A model generated the notes under the pieces. It saw only the letters and a program-made list of their open reading frames with translations, did no database searches and was not told the DNA's origin. From Hydrogenothermus marinus (GTDB lineage Bacteria; Aquificota; Aquificia; Aquificales; Hydrogenothermaceae): a stretch of DNA of 64,000 bases. The stretch is from contig NZ_REFO01000010.1 in NCBI RefSeq assembly GCF_003688665.1, positions 1 through 64,000 of the forward strand, read 5' to 3'. The first letter of the stretch is position 1. Each line of letters begins with the position of its first letter. Shown here in pieces: positions 26,288 to 35,361 of the stretch. A program made the position numbers and the translations under genes.

Positions 26288-27050
26288 CACCAGTAGTAAT
26301 ACCTTTTGAATTTATTTCATAAGCTCTCTGAGCTACTATCAGATTTATCATTTCTTCTACTATGTTAACATTAGACATTTCAAGAAAACCTTGAGCTATT
26401 TTCCCAAATCCATCAGTATTTGGATCTCCTTCTATAGGATCTCCTGAAGCATCTGTTTGTTTGAACAAGTTTTGTCCTACTGCTTGAAGACCTGAAGGAT
26501 TTATAAATCTATATAATTTTATTTGTCCTAAGTCCTCTGTAGTTTGAGTTCCACCTTGATTCCTTACAGCAATAACATTTCCATTTTCACTAATAGTTAC
26601 ACTAACTAATGTTTCGGGAGATGTAATTTGAATATTAGGACTTAATCTATATCCTTCAGGTGTCACAAGATAACCTTCATTATCAACATTAAAATTTCCA
26701 GCTCTTGTATAAGCTTCTCCACCACCTGGAAGTTCTATTTTGAAAAATCCTCTTCCTTGAATTGCTAAATCAAATTGTCTATCTGTTTTCTTTAAACTTC
26801 CTTGAGAAAACTCCTTAGATACATCAGATAGTTTCACTCCAAGTCCTATCTGTATTCCACTTGGCACTCTTGTTTCTGTTGAGCTTAAAACTCCAGGATC
26901 TTTTAAGTTTTGATATATTAAATCTTCAAAATTTGCTCTACTTCTTTTAAAACCTACAGTATTTACATTAGCAATATTGTTAGATATTACATCTAAATTT
27001 GTTTGTTGAGCTTCCATACCTGTTGCTGATGTCCATAATGCTCTAATCAT
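26250..27050 (-). CDS. flgG: Distal rod protein FlgG
   Basis: Distal rod subunit of 266 residues. It has the N-terminal motif [41 protein letters not shown], the central [10 protein letters not shown] segment, and the C-terminal helix [37 protein letters not shown]. Length and motifs match FlgG closely. It follows flgF by 13 bases, the usual flgF-flgG pair, and its 3' end overlaps the start of flgA. Confidence 0.96.
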   Translation of the reverse strand: [266 protein letters not shown]

Positions 27051-27063
27051 AATAAATCCTCCT

Positions 27064-27780
27064 TTAAGCTTTTCCTATTTCATTACTTTTTTGTTGCAAA
27101 CTATCTAAGCTTCTCATCATTGTTCCATACATTTCCATTCTTCTTTGGGCATTAATAAGCTCAACCATTGATTTTATAGGATTTACATTTGAATTTTCTA
27201 AAAATCCTTGTAGTACTTTAAAGTTAGCATCCTTAGGATTTCCATTAGGAGTATAATAAGAGCTTCCTATTGGCTTTACAGAATAAAAATTTAAAATATT
27301 TAAGCTTGCTACTAAATTGCCTTCTTGATAAATATCTCCATTTTCTAAGATAGTTATATCTTTAGTTGGATCTAACTTTATTTTTTTATCTTGTTTATCT
27401 AATATATAGTTATAATTAGTATCTACTAGATAACCATCTTTATCTATATGAAAATGTCCATTTCTTGTAAGGATAGATTTATTACCAACTTTTACTTTGA
27501 AAAAACCATCTCCATTAATTGCTAAATCTAAAGGATTATCTGTTTTTCTTATACTTCCTTGACTTAAAACTACAGGTGTATCTTCAAATCTTGGGAATAT
27601 AAATAGTTCCTTAGATTGTCCTGGATTATCTGGTATCTTTTGACTCATTTCTTTTAGAAGAATTTTTTTAAATCCGGGTGTATTTACATTAGCTATATTA
27701 TTAGAAATTGTATTTAGCTGTTCAAAAGCTCTTTCTCCTCCAGAAGCTAAAACATATAAAGATTGAAAATTTACTGACAT
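27064..27780 (-). CDS. flgF: Proximal rod protein FlgF
   Basis: Rod protein of 238 residues related to FlgG. N-terminal [31 protein letters not shown], central [18 protein letters not shown] and [15 protein letters not shown], and C-terminal [34 protein letters not shown] place it as FlgF. It follows the long fliN-like gene after only three bases. Confidence 0.94.
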   Translation of the reverse strand: [238 protein letters not shown]

Positions 27781-27783
27781 TTT

Positions 27784-28380
27784 TTATTCACCACCATTTT
27801 CCATTAAAAATTTTAGTCTTTCTTGTACTGTAACAATATTGGTAATTTTTATACCAAAATTATTTTCGACAGTATAAAGCTCACCTTTAGCAATTAATTT
27901 TCCATTTATTTTTATATCTACAGGCTCGTTTATATACCTATCTAATTCAACAATTGCATTTGAATTTAATTTTAAGATATCTTCAAGGGTTAAAGTTTTG
28001 TTTCCTACTTCTACACTTATTTCAAGAGGAATATCAAGAAGCATTTCTAATTTTTCATTATCTATGCCAGGAATATTTATACCTTGAATATTTTCTTTTT
28101 CTGTGGGTTTTCCTTCTTCTTGTTGTAAAGACTCTTCCCACTGTTTTGCTATATCTTCTTGATTATCATTTGATTCTTCATTTTGTTGTTGCAAAGCCTC
28201 TTCCCATTGTTTAGCTAAATCTTCCTGATTTTCATCTGAACTTCCTTCTTGTTTTTTTTCCTGTTGTTGTAAACTTTCTTCCCATTGCTTTGCTAAGTCT
28301 TCTTGATTTAAATCTTGATTTTCTTGCTCTTGCTTTGAAGATTCTTCTTCTGGATTTATATTTTGATTTTCTTCAGCCAT
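27784..28380 (-). CDS. fliN: FliN-like motor switch protein with triplicated N-terminal motif
   Basis: Second FliN homologue of the cluster, 198 residues from ATG 28380; GAAAGGAG lies just upstream, so the extra six codons up to 28398 are not used. Residues 113-190 form a SpoA domain (LLDIPLEISVEVGNKTLTLEDIL, VDIKINGKLIAKGELYTV, GIKITNIV). The first 95 residues are Gln/Glu-rich and carry three copies of QEDLAKQWEE(S/A)LQQ at 26-39, 52-65 and 74-87. Enteric FliN has a single similar DDLWAEAL-type motif near its start. The gene overlaps fliM by 8 bases, so the product probably assembles with FliM in the C-ring. FliY-type naming is possible. Confidence 0.9.
   Translation of the reverse strand: MAEENQNINPEEESSKQEQENQDLNQEDLAKQWEESLQQQEKKQEGSSDENQEDLAKQWEEALQQQNEESNDNQEDIAKQWEESLQQEEGKPTEKENIQGINIPGIDNEKLEMLLDIPLEISVEVGNKTLTLEDILKLNSNAIVELDRYINEPVDIKINGKLIAKGELYTVENNFGIKITNIVTVQERLKFLMENGGE
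28120..28305 (-). repeat. Three tandem 14-residue motifs in the fliN-like gene
   Basis: Coding repeats for QEDLAKQWEESLQQ, QEDLAKQWEEALQQ and QEDIAKQWEESLQQ, spaced by 26 and 22 residues. The protein sequence is better conserved than the DNA, which has silent changes, suggesting selection on the peptide rather than a very recent slippage event. Confidence 0.85.
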
Positions 28381-29341
28381 TATTTTCTCCTTTCTCATAT
28401 AACTTTTTTATTTTTATTGCATATTTTCCTTTTTTCTTTCCTAATTTTGCTAAAAATTTAGGCTTATCTTCAACATATACTTTCAGTAAATCTTGTGTAG
28501 AAACTTCAAATCTTAAATCTGTCCCTATATCCCAGTTTAAAATATCTTTTATTTTATAACTTTCTTTACAAAGTTCTAACCAAAGTTTCACTTTTAATTG
28601 AACTATTTTATATTCTAAATCTTTCTCCCAAGCTAAATCTTTTCCTAACTGGGGAATTTCAGAATATATTAAATCTTTTATTGGTAAAAACATATTTTGT
28701 GGAAAACAAAAGAAAAAAGGTGCTTCATATCCACCAAAATCAATAGATACTTGTACTATTATTACCTTTTCTGTTGGTGAAACTATCCTTGCAAGATTTG
28801 GATTTAGTTCTATTGATTTTAATTCCATTTTTAATGGATAAACATCTTCCCAGGCTACTTCAAACGTAGTTAAAATTTCTGTTACAAATTGCTTTACTAT
28901 TTTAGTCTCTAATTTTGTAAACTCCTTACCTTCTACTTTAAAAGGTTTAGGAGGTCCCCCAAATATAACACTTATTGCTGTATATACTAATCTTGAATCA
29001 AGAACAAGTAAACTATTATCTTTTAATGGCTTCATAGAAAATATACTATAACTAGCTGGAAGTGGTATTTTTAACATAAAATCATTAAATTTTGTAGTGT
29101 AAACATCTGTTATAGATGTCATATCTATAGACTGGATTTTTTTTCTTATCTCTTCTCTGAAGGATTTTATCCATTTTGTTAAAATAAATTCAAGACCGGG
29201 AAGGCCACCTTTTTTTATATGTTCTATGCTATTAAAATCAAAAGGTGCTATTGATTCTTTTGGTACTTCTTTATTTTCTTCCTTTCCTTCTTCTCCTAAT
29301 AAAGCATCAATCTCTTCTTGAGATAAGAAATCCTCAGCCAA
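28373..29341 (-). CDS. fliM: Flagellar motor switch protein FliM
   Basis: C-ring protein of 322 residues. The N-terminal peptide FLSQEEIDALLGEE is the phospho-CheY binding motif. The middle domain contains DVYTTKFNDFMLKIPLPASYSIFSMKPLKDNSLLVLD and VSIDFGGYEAPFFFCFP; the C-terminal SpoA domain ends with FLAKLGKKKGKYAIKIKKLY. It lies between fliG and the long fliN-like gene, a natural C-ring module. Confidence 0.96.
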   Translation of the reverse strand: MAEDFLSQEEIDALLGEEGKEENKEVPKESIAPFDFNSIEHIKKGGLPGLEFILTKWIKSFREEIRKKIQSIDMTSITDVYTTKFNDFMLKIPLPASYSIFSMKPLKDNSLLVLDSRLVYTAISVIFGGPPKPFKVEGKEFTKLETKIVKQFVTEILTTFEVAWEDVYPLKMELKSIELNPNLARIVSPTEKVIIVQVSIDFGGYEAPFFFCFPQNMFLPIKDLIYSEIPQLGKDLAWEKDLEYKIVQLKVKLWLELCKESYKIKDILNWDIGTDLRFEVSTQDLLKVYVEDKPKFLAKLGKKKGKYAIKIKKLYEKGENNG

Positions 29342-29351
29342 TGTTTTCTCC

Positions 29352-30377
29352 TTAAATCATTTCTTCTCCAGAACCATACTCTATAACACCTTTTTCTATC
29401 AATTCTTTTATAGTTAAAATAACTTTTTTACGGGCATTTTCAACTTCAGATTTTTTAACTGGTCCTAATAACTCCATATCTTCCAAGAACATCTGAGCTG
29501 CTCTTTTAGACATATTATTTAAAAATTTATTTAATATCTCTTCTGGGGCTCCTTTTAAAGCTATAAGTAAATCATTTTTATCAACTGCTTTAAGAACTTC
29601 CATAATATCTCTATCGGTTAATTTGATAATATCTTCAAATTTAAACATTCTATCTTCTATCTGTTCAGCTATTTTTTCGTCATCTTTTCTTAGATCTTCA
29701 AGTATCTCTGTTTGTAAGTCCTTAGGTAAAGAATTTACTATTTCAGCGGCTATATCTATACCACTTAATGTTTCTTCTTCTCCTGCTCCTATACTTAAAA
29801 GTTCTTCTTCTAATGTATCTGCTACAGTTTTTAACATCTGACTTGATATTTTTTCTAAGGTTGCAAGTCTTTTTATTACTTCTTCTCTAACATTAGTAAC
29901 TCCAAGTCTTTTTGGTAAATACTGGATTATCTCTGCAGCTTTTTGAGGTTTCAATTGAGATAATATTAATGCAATCACCTGAGGATGTTCATTTTGAAGG
30001 ATATTTGCTATAAGCTTAGGATCTAATTTATCTAACTCTCTAAAAATTGCTTTCCCTTCTTCTGCTGTAAGAGCTTCTCCAAATAATTTTTCTAACTTAT
30101 CTGGAGGAAGAATTTCTTCAAGAATTTTCTTTATATTTGATGGTGCTACTTTCAAAGGTGCCATAGATTTTAATTTATCCAATGCTTCTTTGATTATTTT
30201 TTTAATAGTCTCTTTATCTGGATGTTCTAAAGAAATAATAACTTTTACAATTTTTTCTATCTCTGATTCTTTTAAATGAGAAAAAATATTTTTTGTTTTT
30301 TCTTCAGGTAATAAAGATATTAATATTGCTGCTTTTTCTAATCCTGAAAGCTTACCATTTTTACTTTCCTCAGCCAT
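29352..30377 (-). CDS. fliG: Flagellar motor switch protein FliG
   Basis: Rotor protein of 341 residues. It shows the N-terminal FliF-binding domain (LSGLEKAAILISLLPEEK), the armadillo middle domain with NILQNEHPQVIALILSQLKPQKAAEIIQYLP, and the C-terminal torque domain with FEDIIKLTDRDIMEVLKAVDKNDLLIALKGA and the charged stretch NKFLNNMSKRAAQMFLEDMELLGPVKKSEVENARKKV that meets the stator. It precedes fliM by 10 bases. Confidence 0.97.
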   Translation of the reverse strand: MAEESKNGKLSGLEKAAILISLLPEEKTKNIFSHLKESEIEKIVKVIISLEHPDKETIKKIIKEALDKLKSMAPLKVAPSNIKKILEEILPPDKLEKLFGEALTAEEGKAIFRELDKLDPKLIANILQNEHPQVIALILSQLKPQKAAEIIQYLPKRLGVTNVREEVIKRLATLEKISSQMLKTVADTLEEELLSIGAGEEETLSGIDIAAEIVNSLPKDLQTEILEDLRKDDEKIAEQIEDRMFKFEDIIKLTDRDIMEVLKAVDKNDLLIALKGAPEEILNKFLNNMSKRAAQMFLEDMELLGPVKKSEVENARKKVILTIKELIEKGVIEYGSGEEMI

Positions 30378-30395
30378 AATAAAAAAATCCTATAA

Positions 30396-30794
30396 TTATT
30401 TCTTCTGTATAGCATCCCATACTTTTTCCATTTTTTCCTTTAATGTTCCTGCAGTAAAAGGTTTTACTATATAGTTATTAACTCCTGCTTTTATAGCCAT
30501 TATAACATTTTCTTTTTTTGCTTCTGCAGTAACCATTAAAACAGGTAAATGTTTTAATTCAGGGTCTTGTCTTATGTTCTGAACAAGCTCAAGACCTGTC
30601 ATATTTGGCATATTCCAATCTGTAATTACAAAATCATACTTTTCAGATTTTAGCTTTTTTAAAGCTTCAGCTCCATCTTCTGCCTCATCTATATTTTTAT
30701 ATCCAAGCTGCTCCAACAAGCTTCTTATTATTCTTCTCATTGTAGCCATATCATCTACTACTAAAAATTTGATATCAGGTGGTGGTAAAGCCAT
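30396..30794 (-). CDS. cheY: Chemotaxis response regulator CheY
   Basis: Single receiver domain of 132 residues. Acidic pair D14-D15, phosphoacceptor D59 ([10 protein letters not shown]), T89 and K111 are all in place. The WNMP-x-MTGLE surface and the closely following fliG-fliM genes support a CheY that binds FliM. It starts immediately at the end of the CheV-like gene. Confidence 0.95.
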   Translation of the reverse strand: MALPPPDIKFLVVDDMATMRRIIRSLLEQLGYKNIDEAEDGAEALKKLKSEKYDFVITDWNMPNMTGLELVQNIRQDPELKHLPVLMVTAEAKKENVIMAIKAGVNNYIVKPFTAGTLKEKMEKVWDAIQKK

Positions 30795-31774
30795 TAATTT
30801 CCTCCTTTTTTAGGAATTACTGCATATTTATGTACTAATTTTAATAGATCTGCTGCATCAAACTTAACTAAATGAGCATCTGCATTTACCATTTTTGATT
30901 TGTCTGTAGTTGCTTTATCACTTAAAGAAGTATTTATTATAACAGGAATTTTTGAAAATTCAGGATGTTCTTTTACTTTTTTAGTAAATGTTAATCCATC
31001 CATTCCAGGCATCTCTATATCAGATACTATAAGTTGAATTTTATCTGTAATATCTACACCTTCTTCTTGAGCTTCTTTTAAAAATTTATTTAAAATATCA
31101 ATTCCTTCTATACCATTTTGTGCTTCTATCACTTCATGTCCATCTTTTTCTAAAATACCTCTTATTATCTTTCTTGCAACAGGAGAATCATCAAGAATTA
31201 AAATTTTAAATTTACCTTTTCTTTTAACTTCTTCTTCAGGAACTTCTTCTTTTATTCCAAAAATTTTTATCATTCCTAGCTCATCTAATATTCCTTCAAA
31301 ATCAAGTAAAAGAAGTAATTGCCCATTTTCTATTTCAATAACACCTATAACTTTTCCACCTAATTTTTCATCTATACTTGCAGGAGGTCTTTTTATATCT
31401 GACCACTTTATCCTTCTTATTCTTTTTGCTTCATGAATGATTATTCCTATTGTTTCTCTTAAAAACTCCATTACAATAACATATTTACCAGCATCTTCTG
31501 AAGGCTCTTTTATTTTCATCCATTTTGCAAGATTTATAATAGGGACTACTTTATCTCTTATTTTTGCCATACCTTCTGCTTCTGGAGGTAGTCCTGGTGA
31601 TTTTACAATATTTGAAGGTTTAAGGATAACTTCTTTAACTTTTGCTACATTAACACCTAAAACCCATTCATAAATACTTCCATCATCAAGTTTCTCATAC
31701 ATTCTAAAATCAATAATTTCTAATTCGTTAGAGCCTGTTTCAAGTATTTTAGGTAAAAAATCCTTTTTAGCCAT
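30794..31774 (-). CDS. cheV: CheV-type coupling protein (CheW domain plus receiver)
   Basis: A 326-residue fusion. Residues about 30-175 are a CheW-like domain ([56 protein letters not shown]); residues about 195-320 are a receiver with [21 protein letters not shown] and [13 protein letters not shown] as the phosphorylation site. CheV links receptors to CheA and can act as a phosphate sink or adaptation module. It lies between cheW and cheY. Confidence 0.92.
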   Translation of the reverse strand: MAKKDFLPKILETGSNELEIIDFRMYEKLDDGSIYEWVLGVNVAKVKEVILKPSNIVKSPGLPPEAEGMAKIRDKVVPIINLAKWMKIKEPSEDAGKYVIVMEFLRETIGIIIHEAKRIRRIKWSDIKRPPASIDEKLGGKVIGVIEIENGQLLLLLDFEGILDELGMIKIFGIKEEVPEEEVKRKGKFKILILDDSPVARKIIRGILEKDGHEVIEAQNGIEGIDILNKFLKEAQEEGVDITDKIQLIVSDIEMPGMDGLTFTKKVKEHPEFSKIPVIINTSLSDKATTDKSKMVNADAHLVKFDAADLLKLVHKYAVIPKKGGN

Positions 31775-31783
31775 AATAAGCTC

Positions 31784-32284
31784 CTATCTCTTATCCCTAT
31801 TAAATATTTTCTTAACATCTAAAAGTATAAGAAGTTTTTCTTCATTTAACATTACAACACCTTTAATATACTCAGGATCTATTCCTATTGCATTCATAGG
31901 AGGTGGAAGTATATCTGTAGCATGTATTTTTACTGCACCTTCTATATTATCAACAGAAATACCTATTTGTCCTAATTCTGTTTCTACTACTAAAATAGTT
32001 GCTGATTCTATATTTTCTTCTTGAGTCGAAAAATTAAACATCTTTTTTAAAGATACTACAGGAATTATATTACCTCTTAAATTCATTACCCCTAATATAT
32101 ATATAGGAGTTTTTGGTACTGGTGTTATTTCAACATCCGTTGTTATCTTCGTAACGTCTTCTATATTGATTCCTATAAGCTCTTCATTTAACTTAAATGT
32201 AATAATTCTTTCTTCTTGAACTGTTTCTTCTTTTATTTCTTCTATCCCTGTTATTTGCATTTCTTCAGAATTATGCTGCATCAT
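31784..32284 (-). CDS. cheW: Chemotaxis coupling protein CheW
   Basis: CheW-domain protein of 166 residues: ITFKLNEELIGINIEDVTKITTDVEITPVPKTPIYILGVMNLRGNIIPVVSLKKMF is the diagnostic CheW stretch, and the second half (LVVETELGQIGISVDNIEGAVKI) completes the fold. It has a 20-residue acidic N-terminal extension. It joins receptors to CheA. It begins 2 bases after the cheA stop. Confidence 0.94.
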   Translation of the reverse strand: MMQHNSEEMQITGIEEIKEETVQEERIITFKLNEELIGINIEDVTKITTDVEITPVPKTPIYILGVMNLRGNIIPVVSLKKMFNFSTQEENIESATILVVETELGQIGISVDNIEGAVKIHATDILPPPMNAIGIDPEYIKGVVMLNEEKLLILLDVKKIFNRDKR

Positions 32285-32285
32285 T

Positions 32286-34289
32286 TTAAATTACTCCTAC
32301 TAATTGATTTTTCATATCATTTATTAATGAATTTGGATCAACTATAAGTACCACTTTACCATCACCTGTAATAGTTGCCCCTGCTATTCCTTTCACATCT
32401 TCTAATAAATCTCCAAGAGGTTTTATAACGATTTCCTCTTCTCCAAATAATTCTTCAACAGCAATTGCTATATTTTTTTCTCCAACTTTAACAATAACTA
32501 CATATTTTTTTTCTTTTTTATCTTCTATTTCAAAAAGCTCGTTTAGATTAAATAATATATACACCTCATCCCTAAGCAATAAAGATTTAAAATGACCTAC
32601 TTGTTTAACATTTTCCGGCTTGTATCTAACAATCTCAACTACAGAGAATAAAGGAATAGCAAAAATTCTATCATTTACTGCTACCATAAGGGTTCTAATA
32701 ATAGCAACAGTTAAAGGTAGTTTCATAATAATCTTTGTACCTCTACCAAGTTCGCTTTCTATCTCTATATTCCCTCTTAATGCATGTATTGTAGATGCAA
32801 CAACATCCATTCCTACTCCACGGCCTGATACCTCACTTACTTTTTCAACAGTTGAAAAACCTGGCATAAATATCAATTCATATGCTTCTTTATCTGACAT
32901 ATTTTCAGCTTGCTCTGGAGTAATTAAACCTTTTTCTATGGCTTTTTGTTTAACTTTTTCTGGATCTATACCTTTACCATCATCTTCTATATAAATAATA
33001 ATCCTATCTCCTTCTTGATAAGCCCCTAATACTATAGTTCCTACTTCAGGTTTTCCAGCTTTTAACCTTTCTTCTGGTGTTTCTATACCATGATCTATAG
33101 CATTTCTAACTAAGTGAATCAAAGGATCTTCTAATTTGTCTAAAATACTTCTATCTATTTCTGTATCTTCTCCTTCAAGTATTAGTTGAACTTTTTTATT
33201 TAATTTTTTTGCTAAATCTCTAACAATTCTTGGGAATTTACTAAATATTTTTTTAACAGGTTGCATACGAAGTTTCATTATTGCATCTTGAAGATCACTA
33301 ACAGTTCTACTCATAGCCGTAATAGCTTCTAGAAGTGTTTCAATATTACTATCTTCTTTTTTTGATTCTGCATGTAATATAGAAGCAAGTTTAACTATTC
33401 TGTTTCTATCAAGAACAAGCTCACCTACTAAATTCATTAGAGTTTCTACTCTTTCTACATCAACTCTTATTACATCTTCCTTTTTCTCAGCTTTCTTTTT
33501 CTTTTCAGCAGCTTTTTTTTCTACTGGTTTTTCTGAAACTTTTTGCTTTTCTTTTGGCTTTTCTTCGACTTTTAATTCTTCTTTTGGTTTCTTTTTTGAC
33601 TCAGATTTGGTTTCTTTAATTTCAATAAGATCTTTAATATCTTTGCCTTCGTTTACTAACTTTTCTAATTTTTCTATAGTTTCTAAAGAAGGTCTTTCAT
33701 CTGGAGGAAGAAGAATAATATCTTCTAAAAGCTCTGCTAAATCTTTAGCACCAAACTTTAAGATTAACTCTTTAATATCATCATCAACACCTTCTTTGAA
33801 TACAAAATTTGCTATAGATTCTTCAAAACCTTTTTGAGAAAATTTACTATTTTCAGTAGAGTCTGAGGTTCTATTCTCTATTTCTTTACCTTCTAATATG
33901 GCTTGAAGTTTTAAAACTATATCTTGAATTTCTTCTTCATCTGGTATTTCATCTTCTTCTTTCAACCTTTCTAAACCTTCTTTTAATTTATCTATTCCTT
34001 CAAGAATAACGTCCATCATTGAAGATGTTAATTTTAATTCATTGTTTCTAAGTTTATTAAAAATATCTTCTATTTTGTGAGCTATCTCTACTATAGTAGT
34101 TAAATTTAAAAAACCAGCACCACCTTTTAGAGTATGGATCTCTCTAAAGATTTTATTTAAAAGATTTACATCTTCTGGATTTTCTTCTAATTCTATTAAA
34201 TCATTATCAAGTTGTTCTACTATCTCATCTGCCTCAACTAAAAATTCACTAAGAATTTCTTGCATATCTTCAGGTATATTTACTTTCAT
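32286..34289 (-). CDS. cheA: Chemotaxis histidine kinase CheA
   Basis: Kinase of 667 residues. The P1 domain has the phosphorylated histidine at H52 in EIHTLKGGAGF. A Lys/Glu/Pro-rich linker (about 225-275) replaces or follows a P2-like region. Then come the P3 dimerisation helices, the P4 ATPase (HLVRNAIDHGIE, DDGKGIDPEKV, GRGVGMDVV, GRGTKIIMKLPLT) and the C-terminal CheW-like P5 domain. All catalytic boxes are intact. Encoded between cheZ and cheW. Confidence 0.96.
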   Translation of the reverse strand: MKVNIPEDMQEILSEFLVEADEIVEQLDNDLIELEENPEDVNLLNKIFREIHTLKGGAGFLNLTTIVEIAHKIEDIFNKLRNNELKLTSSMMDVILEGIDKLKEGLERLKEEDEIPDEEEIQDIVLKLQAILEGKEIENRTSDSTENSKFSQKGFEESIANFVFKEGVDDDIKELILKFGAKDLAELLEDIILLPPDERPSLETIEKLEKLVNEGKDIKDLIEIKETKSESKKKPKEELKVEEKPKEKQKVSEKPVEKKAAEKKKKAEKKEDVIRVDVERVETLMNLVGELVLDRNRIVKLASILHAESKKEDSNIETLLEAITAMSRTVSDLQDAIMKLRMQPVKKIFSKFPRIVRDLAKKLNKKVQLILEGEDTEIDRSILDKLEDPLIHLVRNAIDHGIETPEERLKAGKPEVGTIVLGAYQEGDRIIIYIEDDGKGIDPEKVKQKAIEKGLITPEQAENMSDKEAYELIFMPGFSTVEKVSEVSGRGVGMDVVASTIHALRGNIEIESELGRGTKIIMKLPLTVAIIRTLMVAVNDRIFAIPLFSVVEIVRYKPENVKQVGHFKSLLLRDEVYILFNLNELFEIEDKKEKKYVVIVKVGEKNIAIAVEELFGEEEIVIKPLGDLLEDVKGIAGATITGDGKVVLIVDPNSLINDMKNQLVGVI

Positions 34290-34323
34290 ATTTATAACCT
34301 CTTATCTTAATTGTAATTAATTA

Positions 34324-34857
34324 TTACAATCCAAACTCTTTTAAAATATCATCAACATCATCTTGAGAAACTTCTTTTTTCCATTCTATTTCTTCTAATT
34401 TTTTCTTTAGTTCTTCTTTTTTTTCTTTAGAACTTTCTTCATCTATTCCTAATATTAATAACACTTTTAGTATACTTTTTTCTATATCTTCTATAAAACT
34501 TAAAACTTTATTTAATCTTTGGCCTACTATATCTTGAAACTCAAGTTTTGTTAAACTGTCAGTTAATAAACTGATAGTTTCTTTTGCAAGACTATCAATT
34601 TTATCTTTTATTTCTTTATTATCATCGGATAACATATCCTTTAGTTTTAATATTTCTTCTAAATTTAAAATGGTTTTATTTATGTTATTTAATATAGTTT
34701 CTACTGCATCTTTACTTTCATCAACTGCCGACTTTAAATGGTTCTTAACTGCAAAAAATCCTTCTTTTTTTATATTCAAATCTGTAGCTTCTTCTTTATA
34801 ACTTTCTATTAAGGATAGAAGATTTTTTATCTCTTCTATTACTGTTTTCTTTTCCAT
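34324..34857 (-). CDS. cheZ: CheY-phosphate phosphatase CheZ
   Basis: A 177-residue, all-helical acidic protein. SLTKLEFQDIVGQRLNKVL carries the catalytic pair D109 and Q113 with the same spacing as D143/Q147 of the enteric enzyme. The last residues SQDDVDDILKEFGL match the CheZ C-terminal helix that binds CheY. Length is a little shorter than enteric CheZ (214). It is the first gene of the minus-strand run and has a good GGGAGG ribosome site. No cheC or cheX is seen in the window. Confidence 0.88.
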   Translation of the reverse strand: MEKKTVIEEIKNLLSLIESYKEEATDLNIKKEGFFAVKNHLKSAVDESKDAVETILNNINKTILNLEEILKLKDMLSDDNKEIKDKIDSLAKETISLLTDSLTKLEFQDIVGQRLNKVLSFIEDIEKSILKVLLILGIDEESSKEKKEELKKKLEEIEWKKEVSQDDVDDILKEFGL

Positions 34858-34929
34858 ATTATCCTCCCATAATATTTTATAATTATATTAACCTTTATTA
34901 TAATTATATATAAACCCCTCGTTTATTTC

Positions 34930-34958
34930 TTGCTTTTTATTTAATTTTATTTTAAATT
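34930..34958 (+). promoter_or_regulatory. Possible sigma-70 promoter before flgN
   Basis: TTGCTT, 17 bases, TAAATT lies just before flgN; the start of transcription would be only about 5 bases before the ATG. No ribosome site is visible. The layout is the same as at fliK (18576-18604). In such AT-rich DNA, chance matches are common, so confidence is modest. Confidence 0.35.
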
Positions 34959-34969
34959 TAATCATAACA

Positions 34970-35314
34970 ATGGATTTAGTTAAATTATTAGAAAGCTTAA
35001 AAAATAAGTTAGAAGAAGAAAAAGAGCAGTTACTAAAGCTTGATAATCCTAATGATTTGATAAAAGTTATTGAAGAAAAAAAGGAAATTTTAGTTAAACT
35101 TTCTAAGTTTAATAAAGAAGATTTTTCCAAATATGAGGATATTATTATAGAAATAGATAAATTAAGTAAAGAAAATTTATCTCTTGCAATGAATAATATG
35201 TCTTTAATTGATGAACTTTTCTCTGCAATATTTGAAGAATCTGTAGAAAAATATAATCCTTACGGAGAGGTTTCTAAAAAAGGATCATCTGGCATTTTCA
35301 ATAAAAAAATATAA
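34970..35314 (+). CDS. flgN: FlgN-like export chaperone
   Basis: A 114-residue helical, charged protein encoded directly before flgK. FlgN-family proteins are small chaperones for FlgK and FlgL; they share a long helical hairpin and a C-terminal tail with a YxxxG motif, seen here as YNPYGEV. The pattern LLESLKNKLEEEKEQLLKLD at the start is typical. Position and size carry the assignment. It is divergent from cheZ across 112 bases. No flgM precedes it. Confidence 0.8.
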   Translation: MDLVKLLESLKNKLEEEKEQLLKLDNPNDLIKVIEEKKEILVKLSKFNKEDFSKYEDIIIEIDKLSKENLSLAMNNMSLIDELFSAIFEESVEKYNPYGEVSKKGSSGIFNKKI

Positions 35315-35328
35315 ATTTTAGCCGATAA
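35302..35328 (+). promoter_or_regulatory. Sigma-28 (FliA) promoter of flgK
   Basis: TAAAAAAA at 35302-35309, an 11-base spacer, and GCCGATAA at 35321-35328. The -10 element is an exact match to the known sigma-28 consensus and the spacing is canonical; the -35 keeps TAAA. It overlaps the last codons of flgN and lies 34 bases before the flgK ATG. Confidence 0.75.
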
Positions 35329-35361
35329 ATAATATTAAGGAAATTTTTTAGAGGTAATGTT

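Noticed and set aside
34888-35130. Minus-strand open frame of 80 codons between cheZ and flgN
   Set aside because: It is antisense to flgN, low in complexity and has no ribosome site; flgN fits the flgN-flgK-flgL order.
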